From Paraburkholderia sejongensis (GTDB lineage: Bacteria; Pseudomonadota; Gammaproteobacteria; Burkholderiales; Burkholderiaceae): DNA of 64,000 nucleotides. This document shows positions 35,766 to 44,973 of the stretch, in pieces; positions within the stretch are counted from its first letter, which is position 1, and the number at the start of each line of letters is the position of its first letter. Below the pieces are notes generated by a model. That model was not told the origin of the DNA. It saw only the letters and a program-made list of their open reading frames with translations, and searched no databases. The translations under genes and the position numbers were made by a program. The stretch spans positions 186,001 through 250,000 of the forward strand of contig NZ_JAJITD010000005.1 of assembly GCF_020880815.1 (NCBI RefSeq), read 5' to 3'.

Positions 35766-36557
35766 TTAGGATGCCTGGGGCGCGTCGTTCAACGCGCGCA
35801 CCCGCTCAATCATTTCGGCGCCGAACTGCACGTACGCTTGCGCGCCCCGCGATGCCCGGTCGAACACCACGCCCGGCAAGCCGTAACTGGGTGCCTCGGC
35901 AAGCCGCACGTTACGCGGAATCACCGCGTCGAACACCTTGTCGCCGAAATGCTCTTTCAACTGATCCGAGACCTGCTGTTGCAACGTGATGCGCGGATCG
36001 AACATCACGCGCAGCAGACCGATTACCTTCAGGTCGCGATTCAGGTTCGCGTGCACCTGCTTGATCGTATTGACGAGGTCGGACAGTCCCTCGAGCGCGA
36101 AGTATTCGCACTGCATCGGTATCACGACACCGTGCGCGGAGCACAAGCCGTTCAGTGTCAGCAGCGACAAAGCGGGCGGGCAATCGATCAGCACGAAATC
36201 GTATTCGTCTTCCACCGCCGCGAGCGCCGTCCGCAAAACCCGCTCGCGGTTCTGTACGCTGACGAGTTCCACCTCGGCGCCGGCGAGTTCGCGGTTCGCG
36301 GGCAGCACGTCATAGCCGACTGCCTCCGGCCGCACGCGCGCGCCGGCCACCGAAACGTTGTCCACCAGCACTTCGTAGACGGTGTTTTCGCATTCGGCCT
36401 TGTCGATGCCGCTGCCCATCGTGGCGTTGCCCTGCGGGTCCAGGTCGATGAGAAGGACTCGCTGTCCCTGCGCTGCCAGGCTTGCGGCCAGATTGACTGT
36501 GGTGGTCGTCTTGCCGACACCGCCCTTCTGGTTCGCAACGCAGAAGATTTTTGCCAT
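35766..36557 (-). CDS. parA: chromosome-partitioning ATPase ParA
   Basis: A 263-residue Walker-type ATPase that moves ParB-parS complexes. The N-terminus MAKIFCVANQKGGVGKTT carries the deviant Walker A motif with signature Lys11 and Lys16. LIDLDPQGNAT and LIDCPPALSLL follow. The open frame continues far upstream over rsmG, but the ATG at 36557 with AAAGGGAC upstream is the normal start. It is 71 bases after rsmG. Confidence 0.96.
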   Translation of the reverse strand: MAKIFCVANQKGGVGKTTTTVNLAASLAAQGQRVLLIDLDPQGNATMGSGIDKAECENTVYEVLVDNVSVAGARVRPEAVGYDVLPANRELAGAEVELVSVQNRERVLRTALAAVEDEYDFVLIDCPPALSLLTLNGLCSAHGVVIPMQCEYFALEGLSDLVNTIKQVHANLNRDLKVIGLLRVMFDPRITLQQQVSDQLKEHFGDKVFDAVIPRNVRLAEAPSYGLPGVVFDRASRGAQAYVQFGAEMIERVRALNDAPQAS

Positions 36558-36628
36558 CGTTGGTGTGTCCCTTTTGCTGCTTGAATAAAGTGAAAATCGT
36601 TGGTGGTACTGCAAGCCCGCGAAGGCCG

Positions 36629-37312
36629 TCAGTTTTCGGCGTCCACCCGCACCTTGATCAGATGGCGCTCCGCATCGAGCGACGGCACGTTCAGGCGAAT
36701 CACCTGTTCCACGTGGGCGCCCGCCGGCAAACGTTCGATCTCGCCGTCCGGCTGCACGCCTTTCATCGCCCAGATCGCGCCCTGCTCCGCAACCAGATGA
36801 CGGGCCAGTGTAACGAAATCCGTGAGTTCTGCGAATGCGCGCGAAACGATAACGTCGAACTTTGCCGGTACTTCGGCGCCGGGTCGCAGCGTTTCGACCC
36901 GGCCGGTCACGACCGACAGATTTGTCAGACCCAACTCGGCCTTGGCCTGCGCCTGGAACGCGGTCTTTTTGTGAACGATGTCGTTGGTGGTGATGGTCCA
37001 CTCGGGTAGCACGATCGCCAGCACGATGCCCGGCAAACCGCCGCCCGAGCCGACGTCGAGTGCCGACGACGGTCCCAGCGGCGCCAGATGCGGGACGATC
37101 GATAGCGAATCGAGGATGTGCTGAATCAGCATCTGACGCGGATCGCGGATCGCCGTCAGGTTGTAGACCGCGTTCCACTTCGCCAGCAGCGCGACGTAAT
37201 CGAGCAGCTTGCGCTGCTGCGCGTCGCTCAGTTCGAGCCCCAGTTCACGGATACCATCCGCCAGCAGCGGCGCCAACGCCTGCTGGTCCATGCCCCTCTG
37301 CCCTGCCGTCAT
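36629..37312 (-). CDS. rsmG: 16S rRNA (guanine527-N7)-methyltransferase
   Basis: Methylates G527 of 16S rRNA with S-adenosylmethionine. The 227-residue product has the cofactor motif [13 protein letters not shown] and [18 protein letters not shown] near the N-terminus. Its ATG overlaps the mnmG stop codon (ATGA), so the two are translationally coupled. Losses in rsmG are known to give low-level streptomycin resistance; this copy looks intact. Confidence 0.95.
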   Translation of the reverse strand: MTAGQRGMDQQALAPLLADGIRELGLELSDAQQRKLLDYVALLAKWNAVYNLTAIRDPRQMLIQHILDSLSIVPHLAPLGPSSALDVGSGGGLPGIVLAIVLPEWTITTNDIVHKKTAFQAQAKAELGLTNLSVVTGRVETLRPGAEVPAKFDVIVSRAFAELTDFVTLARHLVAEQGAIWAMKGVQPDGEIERLPAGAHVEQVIRLNVPSLDAERHLIKVRVDAEN

Positions 37313-39267
37313 TGCACCACCGGCGTGTTGTCAGCGCCAGGTTCGGCGGGTTTCGACGGACGGCGACCGAGGCCGCGCTTAAGGTGAACCATCAGCAGCG
37401 AGATCGCGGCCGGGGTGATCCCCGAGATACGCGACGCCTGGCCGATCGTCTCCGGCCGGAACTGCGTCAGCTTCTGGCGCGCCTCGAACGACAAGCCACG
37501 CACTTCGGCATAGTCCAGCCCTTCCGGCAGCCGGGTGTTCTCGTGCGCTTCATTGCGCTCGATTTCGCCGGCCTGACGGTCGATATAGCCCTGATATTTG
37601 ACACCGATCTCGATCTGCTCCTTGATCTGCGCGAGCAACACCGGATCTTCGGCCAGCGCTTCCGGCGCGCCGCAGGCGCCTGCGCGCAAACCGCACACGC
37701 CGTCGTAGGTCACGCCCGGGCGGCGCAGCAGGTCCGCGAGACTGTATTCATGATCGATTGGCTTGCCGAGCAAGGCGGTCGCTTCGTCGGCCGGTAACGT
37801 CTTAGGATTGACCCACGTCGTGCGCAGTCGCTCTGTTTCACGTGAAACAGCGTCACGCTTGCGGCTGAATGCATCCCAACGGGCGTCGTCGACTACGCCA
37901 AGCTCGCGACCGATCTCGGTCAATCGCATATCGGCGTTGTCTTCCCGCAGGCTGAGGCGATACTCGGCGCGGCTCGTAAACATCCGGTACGGTTCCGACA
38001 CGCCGCGCGTGACCAGATCGTCGACCAGCACACCCAGGTACGCCTGATCGCGGCGCGGGCACCATGCCTCCTTGCCCTGTACGAACAGCCCGGCATTGAT
38101 ACCGGCCAGCAAGCCTTGCGCGGCCGCTTCTTCATAGCCAGTCGTGCCGTTGATCTGGCCAGCGAAGAACAGCCCGTTGATCACTTTGGTTTCCAGCGAC
38201 GCCTTCAGGCCGCGCGGATCGAAGTAGTCATATTCGATCGCATAGCCGGGCCGAAGGATGTGCGCGTGCTCGAGGCCGCGCATCGAGCGCACGAGCTCCA
38301 GCTGCACGTCGAACGGCAGGCTGGTCGAAATCCCGTTCGGGTAGAACTCGTTCGTCGTCAGCCCTTCCGGTTCGAGATAAATCTGATGCGATTCCTTCGA
38401 CGCGAAGCGATGAATCTTGTCCTCGATCGACGGGCAATAACGCGGCCCTACCCCTTCAATCACGCCCGTATACATCGGCGAACGGTCGAGACCGCCCCGA
38501 ATGATGTCGTGCGTTTGCTGATTGGTATGCGTGACCCAGCACGGAATCTGGCGCGGATGCTGCTCGACGCGGCCGAGGAACGAGAAAACCGGCACCGGAT
38601 CGAGGTCGCCCGGTTGCTCTTCGAGCTGCGAAAAGTCGATGGTGCGGCCATCGATACGCGGCGGCGTCCCGGTCTTCAGCCGGCCTTGCGGCAGCTTCAG
38701 CTCCTTCAGACGCGCGGACAGCGACACCGCCGCGGGATCGCCTGCGCGGCCGCCGGTGTAGTTGTTCAAACCCACGTGAATCTTGCCGTCGAGGAACGTG
38801 CCCGCGGTCAGCACCACCGCACGCGAGCGGAAGCTGAGACCGACCTGCGTGACAGCGCCGACTACGCGATCGCCTTCGACGATCAGATCGTCGACCGCCT
38901 GTTGAAACAGCCACAGGTTCGGCTGGTTCTCCAACCGATGGCGGATCGCCGCCTTGTACAGCACACGGTCCGCCTGAGCGCGCGTCGCGCGGACCGCCGG
39001 CCCCTTCGACGAATTCAGGATACGGAACTGGATGCCGCTTTCATCGGTGGCGGCCGCCATGGCGCCGCCAAGCGCGTCGACTTCCTTGACCAGATGGCCT
39101 TTGCCAATACCGCCGATCGACGGATTGCAGCTCATCTGGCCGAGGGTTTCGATGTTGTGGGTCAGCAGTAGCGTCTTGTTGCCCATGCGCGCCGACGCCA
39201 AAGCGGCTTCGGTGCCGGCATGACCGCCGCCAACGACGATTACGTCAAATTCTGAGGGAAAAAGCAT
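37309..39267 (-). CDS. mnmG: tRNA uridine-5-carboxymethylaminomethyl modification enzyme MnmG
   Basis: The FAD enzyme that, with MnmE, modifies the wobble uridine of several tRNAs. The 652-residue protein starts with the dinucleotide-binding motif [19 protein letters not shown] and has [30 protein letters not shown] and a C-terminal [12 protein letters not shown] region. A canonical parS site is embedded in its coding sequence at 37834-37849. In many bacteria mnmE sits just upstream of mnmG; here a Liv transporter does. Confidence 0.97.
   Translation of the reverse strand: MLFPSEFDVIVVGGGHAGTEAALASARMGNKTLLLTHNIETLGQMSCNPSIGGIGKGHLVKEVDALGGAMAAATDESGIQFRILNSSKGPAVRATRAQADRVLYKAAIRHRLENQPNLWLFQQAVDDLIVEGDRVVGAVTQVGLSFRSRAVVLTAGTFLDGKIHVGLNNYTGGRAGDPAAVSLSARLKELKLPQGRLKTGTPPRIDGRTIDFSQLEEQPGDLDPVPVFSFLGRVEQHPRQIPCWVTHTNQQTHDIIRGGLDRSPMYTGVIEGVGPRYCPSIEDKIHRFASKESHQIYLEPEGLTTNEFYPNGISTSLPFDVQLELVRSMRGLEHAHILRPGYAIEYDYFDPRGLKASLETKVINGLFFAGQINGTTGYEEAAAQGLLAGINAGLFVQGKEAWCPRRDQAYLGVLVDDLVTRGVSEPYRMFTSRAEYRLSLREDNADMRLTEIGRELGVVDDARWDAFSRKRDAVSRETERLRTTWVNPKTLPADEATALLGKPIDHEYSLADLLRRPGVTYDGVCGLRAGACGAPEALAEDPVLLAQIKEQIEIGVKYQGYIDRQAGEIERNEAHENTRLPEGLDYAEVRGLSFEARQKLTQFRPETIGQASRISGITPAAISLLMVHLKRGLGRRPSKPAEPGADNTPVVQ
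37834..37849. other. parS centromere site inside mnmG
   Basis: A perfect 16-base palindrome, TGTTTCACGTGAAACA, identical to the widely conserved chromosomal parS sequence. It lies in the mnmG coding frame, 1.28 kb upstream of parA on the same strand. Confidence 0.95.
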
Positions 39268-39322
39268 CGCGGGATCTCACGCCAGATCGTCGCGTGAGCC
39301 TTCAAAGGAAAAGTATGGGCGA

Positions 39323-39328
39323 ATTATA
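39323..39328 (-). promoter_or_regulatory. -10 element of the mnmG-rsmG-parAB operon
   Basis: A perfect TATAAT on the minus strand lies 56 bases before the mnmG start. No good -35 match is visible at the right spacing, so only the -10 is called. Confidence 0.5.
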
Positions 39329-39377
39329 GCGGGTTCAGTTTCGGCCCGAATTCCGCCGGAACGGTGAAACAAGAAAA

Positions 39378-39409
39378 AAGCGGTGTGTTTCACGTGAAAC
39401 ACACCGCTT
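39378..39409. terminator. parS site embedded in a 32-base palindrome acting as terminator of the liv operon
   Basis: The core TGTTTCACGTGAAACA (39386-39401) is a perfect parS. It is extended symmetrically by AAGCGGTG / CACCGCTT to a perfect 32-base palindrome. Read on the minus strand, the palindrome runs straight into six T, giving an intrinsic-terminator layout about 45 bases after the livF stop. Confidence 0.85.
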
Positions 39410-39452
39410 CCACAAACCGCTGGCACGGGGAAAGTGTCGAGCCCGGCTATCG

Positions 39453-40229
39453 CTACGCGACCTTTTTCGCCAGCCCCAGATAAGTTTCGATCACCCGCGG
39501 ATTTTGTGCGAGGTCTGCCGCCTGCCCTTCCAGCGCCAGCTCGCCGGTTTCGAGCACGTAGCCGTAGTCGGAGATTTGCAGCGCGGCCCGTGCGTTCTGC
39601 TCGATCAGCAGCGTCGCGACGCCCGTCTGCCGCAGCGCGCTGATGATATGGAAAATCTCCTTCACGATCAGCGGCGCAAGACCGAGACTCGGCTCGTCGA
39701 GCATCAGCAGATCCGGCTTGCCCATCAGCGCCCGGCCGACTGCGAGCATCTGCCGCTCGCCACCGGACAACGTACCGGCCGCCTGCTTGCGGCGCTCCTT
39801 CAGCCGCGGGAACAGCCCGAACACCGGTTCGAGCTGATCGAGAAAGTTACGCTCCCCTGCCCGCTTGCGCCGGTATGCGCCGAGCACGAGGTTGTCCTCG
39901 ACCGTCATCGACGCGAATAGCTCGCGCTTTTCCGGCACCAGACACATGCCGAGTGCGACGCGTTTTTCGACCGGCACCGCGCTGACGTCGTTGCCTTGGT
40001 AAACGACCTCGCCCTTCGCATGACCAGTGGTCGGCAACGCGCCCATGATCGCGTTCAGCAGCGTCGACTTGCCCGCACCGTTCGGCCCGATCACCGATAC
40101 GATCTGCCCGGCCCGCACCTTGATCGCCGCGTTGTGCAGCGCTTCGACCTTGCCGTAGCGGACCGACAGCCCGTTCACTTCGAGAATCGGCGCGGCCGCC
40201 GCCACGCCTGTCGTCATCGTGTTGTTCAT
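39453..40229 (-). CDS. livF: branched-chain amino acid ABC transporter ATPase LivF
   Basis: A 258-residue ABC ATPase with Walker A GPNGAGKST, signature LSGGERQML and Walker B DLLMLDEPSLGLAP. It drives a Liv-type importer. Its ATG shares its first base with the stop codon of livMG (TGATG), so translation is coupled. It is the last gene of livH-livMG-livF and ends before the parS/terminator palindrome. Confidence 0.93.
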   Translation of the reverse strand: MNNTMTTGVAAAAPILEVNGLSVRYGKVEALHNAAIKVRAGQIVSVIGPNGAGKSTLLNAIMGALPTTGHAKGEVVYQGNDVSAVPVEKRVALGMCLVPEKRELFASMTVEDNLVLGAYRRKRAGERNFLDQLEPVFGLFPRLKERRKQAAGTLSGGERQMLAVGRALMGKPDLLMLDEPSLGLAPLIVKEIFHIISALRQTGVATLLIEQNARAALQISDYGYVLETGELALEGQAADLAQNPRVIETYLGLAKKVA

Positions 40230-42013
40230 CACTCCACCCCGCCCAGATACGCTTCGAGCACCGCCGGGTCCTGCTGGACCTCCTGCGGCAAACCTTCGGC
40301 GATCCGCGTGCCGAATTCCATCACCACCAGCCGGTCAGTCAGATTCATCACGAAATCCATGTCATGTTCGACCAGCAGGATGCTCACCCCTTCCGCCTTC
40401 AGGCGCCGCAGCAGATCAGCCAGTTGCAGCTTCTCCTGATAACGCAAACCGGCAGCCGGTTCGTCGAGCAATAGCAGAGTCGGATCGCAGCACAGCGCGC
40501 GGGCGATTTCGAGAATCCGCTGCTGCCCGAGCGCGAGACTGCCCGCTTCGTCGTACATATGCTGCTCGAGACCGACGCGGCGAATCTGCCGCGCGGCCTC
40601 GGCCATCAGCCGCGCTTCTTCCGCGCTGTTCAGGCGCGCGACGCTGCGCCATACGCCCGCGTGGCCGCGCAGATGCGCGCCGATCGCGACATTTTCGAGC
40701 ACCGTCATGCCGGGCAGCAGCTTGACGTGCTGGAAGGTCCGGCCGATCCCGCGCTTGACGATTTCACGTGAACTGAGCGAGTCGATCCGCTCGCCGCGGA
40801 ACGTGATCTCGCCGCTGGTCGCCTGCAACACGCCGGTGACAAGGTTGAACGTGGTCGACTTGCCGGCGCCGTTCGGGCCGATTAGCCCGATGATCTGCCC
40901 CGCTTTCACCTCGAAGCTAACATCGTTCACCGCGACGAGACCGCCGAACTGCTTGCGCGCCTTGTTGACGGTCAGCAGATCTTCGCCCGCCTGCGGCTTG
41001 TTGCGCTGCGGCAAAGGCTCAGCGTGCTCGGCCAGATGCGCGCGCGGCCCGCGCGGGAAAAAGCGCGCGACGAACGGCCAGACGCCCTGCCGCGCGTATT
41101 GCAGCAGCAGCACCATCACGATGCCGAACACGATGATTTCGAAGTTGCCGTTTTCGCCCAGCAGCTTAGGCAGCAGCGTTTGCAGATAGTCCTGCAGCAC
41201 GGTCAGGATCGCCGCGCCGAGCACCGCGCCCCACACGTGCGAGACGCCGCCCACCACCGCCATGAACAGAAACTCGATACCGTGATTCAGCCCGAACGGC
41301 GTCGGATTCACCGCGCGTTGCAGATGCGCGTACAGAAAGCCCGACACCGACGCCAGCACCGCCGCGTAGACGAAGATCACCACGCGCATCCAGCCGGTAT
41401 TCACGCCCATCGCCTCCGCCATCATGCCGCCGCCGCGCAGCGCGCGAATCGCCCGCCCCGGCCGGCTATTAAGCAGGTTCTGAACGGAGATGACCGCGCC
41501 GAGCACGACCAGCCAGATCAGGTAATAGATATGGCGGCCGGACTCGAGGTTTATCCCGAAAACATTCAGTACCGGAATGCCGTTGATCCCGTCGTACTTG
41601 CCGAGCATTTCGAGATTGCCAAACAGATAGAACAGCGCGAGCCCCCACGCGATCGTGCCGAGCGGCAGGAAGTGACCGGACAGCCGCATCGTCACGAGGC
41701 CGAGCATCAGCGCGATCAATGCGGTGACGATCACGCCCGCGATCAGCGCGAGCCACGGCGACACGCCGTAGCTCGTCGTCAGATAGGCGGTCGCATACGC
41801 GCCGATGCCGACGAACGCGGCCTGCCCGAAACTCGTCATCCCGCCGATGCCGGTCAGCAGCACGAGCCCGATCGCGACGATCGAATACAGGCCAATGTAG
41901 TTCAGCAGCGTGACCCAATACTCGGGCACGCGCAGCGGCTGCGGCAGCACCGGCAACGCGAACAGCACCACGAGGAACAACCAGAAGAACTTCTTTTGCA
42001 TGATCCGTTTCAT
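40229..42013 (-). CDS. fused Liv permease-ATPase (LivM-LivG)
   Basis: A 594-residue fusion. Residues 1-320 are a LivM-type permease with about ten membrane helices (GLYSIVAIGLVLLTGIGGMTSFGQAAFVGIGAY). After a polar linker (about 320-355), residues 355-594 are a LivG-type ATPase with Walker A GPNGAGKST (about 379-387), signature LALGQQRILEIARAL and Walker B TLLLLDEPAAGL. The fusion is in one uninterrupted frame, so it is not a sequencing join of two genes. The ATG at 42013, with GGAGTGACGCG upstream, is chosen. LivH ends four bases before it. Confidence 0.92.
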   Translation of the reverse strand: MKRIMQKKFFWLFLVVLFALPVLPQPLRVPEYWVTLLNYIGLYSIVAIGLVLLTGIGGMTSFGQAAFVGIGAYATAYLTTSYGVSPWLALIAGVIVTALIALMLGLVTMRLSGHFLPLGTIAWGLALFYLFGNLEMLGKYDGINGIPVLNVFGINLESGRHIYYLIWLVVLGAVISVQNLLNSRPGRAIRALRGGGMMAEAMGVNTGWMRVVIFVYAAVLASVSGFLYAHLQRAVNPTPFGLNHGIEFLFMAVVGGVSHVWGAVLGAAILTVLQDYLQTLLPKLLGENGNFEIIVFGIVMVLLLQYARQGVWPFVARFFPRGPRAHLAEHAEPLPQRNKPQAGEDLLTVNKARKQFGGLVAVNDVSFEVKAGQIIGLIGPNGAGKSTTFNLVTGVLQATSGEITFRGERIDSLSSREIVKRGIGRTFQHVKLLPGMTVLENVAIGAHLRGHAGVWRSVARLNSAEEARLMAEAARQIRRVGLEQHMYDEAGSLALGQQRILEIARALCCDPTLLLLDEPAAGLRYQEKLQLADLLRRLKAEGVSILLVEHDMDFVMNLTDRLVVMEFGTRIAEGLPQEVQQDPAVLEAYLGGVE

Positions 42014-42017
42014 CGCG

Positions 42018-43073
42018 TCACTCCTCTTCCTCTTCGGCATGCGGGCTCGCAAGACTGCGCCACAACAGCACCGGGATGATTAGCGTGAACACGATCACTT
42101 CCTTATAAGCACTGGCCCAGAACGACGAATACGACTCCAGCAGCCCGACCAGGATCGAACCGGCGGCAGCGAGCGGATAGCTGACCAGACCGCCGATGAT
42201 CGCGCCGACGAACCCCTTCAGGCCGATCAGGAAGCCCGAGTCGTAGTAGATGGTGGTGAGCGGCGCGACGAGGATCCCGCACAGCGCGCCGAGGCCCGCC
42301 GCGAGCGTGAACGCGAGACGCCCCGCCTGGGTCGTGCCGATACCGACGAGGCGCGCGCCGAGCCGGTTCACCGAAGTCGCGCGCAACGCCTTGCCGGAGA
42401 TCGAGCGATCGAAGTACAGATAGAGCGCGCCGATCAGCACGACCGCGGTGCCGATCACCCACAGACTCTGGCCGGAGATGGTCAGACTGCCGACGTTGAA
42501 GGTCGCATCCGAGAACGCATTGGTGCGCGAGCCTTCCGCGCCGAACATCACGAGCCCGAGGCCGACCATCGCGAAGTGCACCGCGACCGCGACGATCAGC
42601 AACAGCAGCGTGGTCGCCTCCGCGATCGGCTGATACGCGAGCCGGTACACGAACGGACCCATCGGAATCACGATCAGCAGCGTCAGCGCGATCTGCACGA
42701 GCATCGGCAGCGGCTGCATGAAGATGCCGCGCGTGAGCGCGTAGACCGCGATCGGAAAGAGCAGGTATTTACCTGCCAATACCGGCAGCGTGCGCGCCGC
42801 GTAACGACGGCGTTCCGCGTGCCGAAGCACCGCAGCCGTCTCGACGACGAAGCAGGCCGCGCCCATCGCCATCAGCAGCCAGCAGGTGGCCGGAAACTTC
42901 TGCGTCTGCAGTGCGGCGAGCGTCAGCGCGCCGTACGAAACAAACTCCCCCTGCGGGATGAAAATCACCCGCGTCACGGAGAACACCAGCACCAGCGCAA
43001 GCGCGAGCAGCGCGTAGATCGCGCCGGTGGTGATGCCGTCCTGCGCGAGGATCGCCGCAATTGATAGATCCAT
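42018..43073 (-). CDS. livH: branched-chain amino acid ABC transporter permease LivH
   Basis: A 351-residue membrane subunit that pairs with the LivM half. It begins MDLSIAAILAQDGITTGAIYALLALALVLVFSVTRVIFIPQGEF. It is about 55 residues longer than the other LivH in this window (294) because of an inserted segment, roughly residues 55-115, with additional hydrophobic stretches. The start at 43073 has AGGAAG upstream. A strong hairpin lies in the gap after the binding-protein gene. Confidence 0.9.
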   Translation of the reverse strand: MDLSIAAILAQDGITTGAIYALLALALVLVFSVTRVIFIPQGEFVSYGALTLAALQTQKFPATCWLLMAMGAACFVVETAAVLRHAERRRYAARTLPVLAGKYLLFPIAVYALTRGIFMQPLPMLVQIALTLLIVIPMGPFVYRLAYQPIAEATTLLLLIVAVAVHFAMVGLGLVMFGAEGSRTNAFSDATFNVGSLTISGQSLWVIGTAVVLIGALYLYFDRSISGKALRATSVNRLGARLVGIGTTQAGRLAFTLAAGLGALCGILVAPLTTIYYDSGFLIGLKGFVGAIIGGLVSYPLAAAGSILVGLLESYSSFWASAYKEVIVFTLIIPVLLWRSLASPHAEEEEE

Positions 43074-43167
43074 ACTTCCTCGTCCTGAAGCGTCGAAATC
43101 GAAAACCGGGAAACGGTCGTGACGAAGGCCGGGTGGCCGGCCATCGAGCCGCGATGCTGAAAAGGCA

Positions 43168-43196
43168 ACCGCCGCGCCGTATTCCGGCGCGGCGGT
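43168..43196 (-). terminator. strong hairpin between binding-protein gene and livH
   Basis: Perfect 12-base arms ACCGCCGCGCCG / CGGCGCGGCGGT enclose a five-base loop; on the minus strand TTGCCTTTT follows. It lies between livK and livH, where it could cause partial termination or protect the livK message so that binding protein is made in excess. Confidence 0.65.
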
Positions 43197-43332
43197 CGAT
43201 GCCATTGTCGTTCAAGCCAACGGCAATGCGGCGTCAGGCACCGCGAGAATGCGCGAGAGGCGCGTACCGCTTGTTGTCGCTTGTTGCTTGTTGTTTGTTA
43301 TCGCCGGCTGTGTCTGCCATGGTCTGTGCCGT

Positions 43333-44493
43333 TCAATCGTTCTGCAGTTTCCACTTGCCGTCGACGATCTGCACGATCACGCGGGCACGTTGGTCGAGCC
43401 CGTTGTGATCGGTCGCGGTGGTGTTCATGATGCCGTGCGAGACCGGCAGCTCCTTGAGGTTTTCGAGCGCGCCGCGCAGCGCTACGCGAAACTCGGGCGT
43501 GCCCGGTTGCGCGGTCTTCAGCGCGACCGGAATCGCCGCCTGCAACATCTGGCCGGCATCCCATGCATGTCCGCCGAAGGTCGCGACCGAGCCCGCGCCA
43601 TAGGCCTTCTCGTACGCGTTCTTATAGGCTTCCGACGACTTCTTGACCGGGTTCGAATCCGGCAGCTGATCGACCACCAGAATCGGGCCGGCCGGCAGCA
43701 GTTCGCCTTCGCAGTCCTTGCCGCACACGCGCAGGAAATCGTTGTTGGCGACGCCGTGGGTCTGATAGATCTTGCCCTTGTAGCCGCGCTCTTTCAGCGC
43801 CTTGGCCGGCAGCGCCGACGGCGTGCCCGAACCGGCGATCAGCACCGCATCGGGATTCGCGCCCATCGTCTTCAGCACCTGCCCGGTCACCGACGCATCG
43901 GTGCGGTTAAAGCGCTCGTTCGACACGACCTTCAGGTTGTGCGCTTTCGCCGACGCCGCGAACACGTTGTTCCAGCTGTCGCCGTACGCATCCGAGAAGC
44001 CGATGAAGCCGACCGTCTTCACGCCGTGACGCGCCATGTAATCGGCGATCGCGTCGCCCATCAGGCTGTCGTTCTGCGGCGGTTTGAACGCCCATGCGCG
44101 CTTCGCGTCCATCGGTTGAATGATTGCCGCCGATGCCGCGAGCGAGATCACCGGCGTCTTGCCTTCGGCGGCCGGATCGAGCATGGCCAACGAATTGGGC
44201 GTGACGGTCGAACCGATGATCGCATCGACGTGGTCTTCGTCGATCAGCTTGCGGGTGTTCTGCACGGCCTTGCTGGTGTCCGACGCATCGTCGAGCACGA
44301 TGTACGTGACAGTCTTCCCGCCGATCTCTTTCGGCAGCAACGCGATCGTGTTTTTCTCAGGAATCCCGAGCGATGCGGCCGGCCCCGTGGTCGACAACGT
44401 CACGCCGATCTTCACCTGCGCGAGCGCCGCCCCCGCCCCGCACATCAGCGCCATTGCGATGCCGGTGCGTACCCATTGCCTTGTGATTTTCAT
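43333..44493 (-). CDS. Liv-type ABC transporter substrate-binding protein (paralogue 1)
   Basis: A 386-residue secreted binding protein (signal peptide cleaved near ALA at residue 25). The mature part starts QVKIGVTLSTTGPAASLGIPEKN and continues through the type I periplasmic-binding fold. It is clearly paralogous to the next gene: both share ASLGIPEKNTIALLPKE, KERGYKGK.YQTHGVANNDFLRVCGKDCEG and AYGAGSV.TFGGHAWDAG. An AGGAG site precedes the ATG. The ligand is probably a branched-chain or related amino acid, by family only. Confidence 0.9.
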   Translation of the reverse strand: MKITRQWVRTGIAMALMCGAGAALAQVKIGVTLSTTGPAASLGIPEKNTIALLPKEIGGKTVTYIVLDDASDTSKAVQNTRKLIDEDHVDAIIGSTVTPNSLAMLDPAAEGKTPVISLAASAAIIQPMDAKRAWAFKPPQNDSLMGDAIADYMARHGVKTVGFIGFSDAYGDSWNNVFAASAKAHNLKVVSNERFNRTDASVTGQVLKTMGANPDAVLIAGSGTPSALPAKALKERGYKGKIYQTHGVANNDFLRVCGKDCEGELLPAGPILVVDQLPDSNPVKKSSEAYKNAYEKAYGAGSVATFGGHAWDAGQMLQAAIPVALKTAQPGTPEFRVALRGALENLKELPVSHGIMNTTATDHNGLDQRARVIVQIVDGKWKLQND

Positions 44494-44973
44494 TGCGAGT
44501 CTCCTAACGCCTTGAAAAGCGCCTATCTATAAGCCGGCTTCACGGGCCGGGTGTCTGATCCAGTTATCCGGTCTGGATACGCGGATGCCAAGCATGGTTT
44601 TCCCTGCCCGGCGCGGCTACCTTCGCGGTTCTGTTGGCTACCGCTCCTGTCGCGTGGATCGGCTTCGCGCGCACGTGAAACGGGGCGCCCTGCCCCGTCC
44701 ATTGCGCGCGAATCGTCCACGATGTGCCGCGGCTTCTGCGCCGCGATCTGTGTTTCGTTTTACTATCGATCAACCACTAATATGTTAGTAGTTTGCGTTG
44801 CGCATTTTTGCCGGTCAAGTGAGCTTGCCCAAAATGCGGGTTTGTCCTGAAGCAGCGGCACCACATTTTTTCTCGATACGTCCGGGCATGAAACCTTGGC
44901 CGTGGGCAATAAAAAAGACGCGTCAACTGCACGCGTCTTTTTTGCGGGGGGTTCCGTAGCGCTGCGCCTCCGC
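44494..44973. other. region between the two paralogous binding-protein genes
   Basis: No gene is evident in 480 bases. It contains the terminator of the second paralogue at 44911-44943 and an ACTAA-TATG-TTAGT dyad at 44776-44789 that could be an operator, and it should hold the promoter of the first paralogue. Confidence 0.45.
44911..44943 (-). terminator. intrinsic terminator of the second binding-protein paralogue
   Basis: AAAAAAGACGCGT / ACGCGTCTTTTTT with a seven-base loop; on the minus strand it ends in six T. It lies 31 bases after the stop of the gene at 44974, so this paralogue is transcribed on its own. Confidence 0.88.

Noticed and set aside
40761..40776. A degenerate parS (ATTTCACGTGAACT) inside livMG
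   Set aside because: Only 11 of 16 positions match; the two perfect sites nearby make this likely chance.
43651..43670. GGGTTCGAATCC, resembling the T-arm of a tRNA
   Set aside because: It lies within the coding frame of a binding protein and no acceptor or anticodon arms surround it.
44671..44682. A CACGTGAAAC half-site of parS in the intergenic region after livK
   Set aside because: The left half does not match, so it is not a ParB site by sequence.
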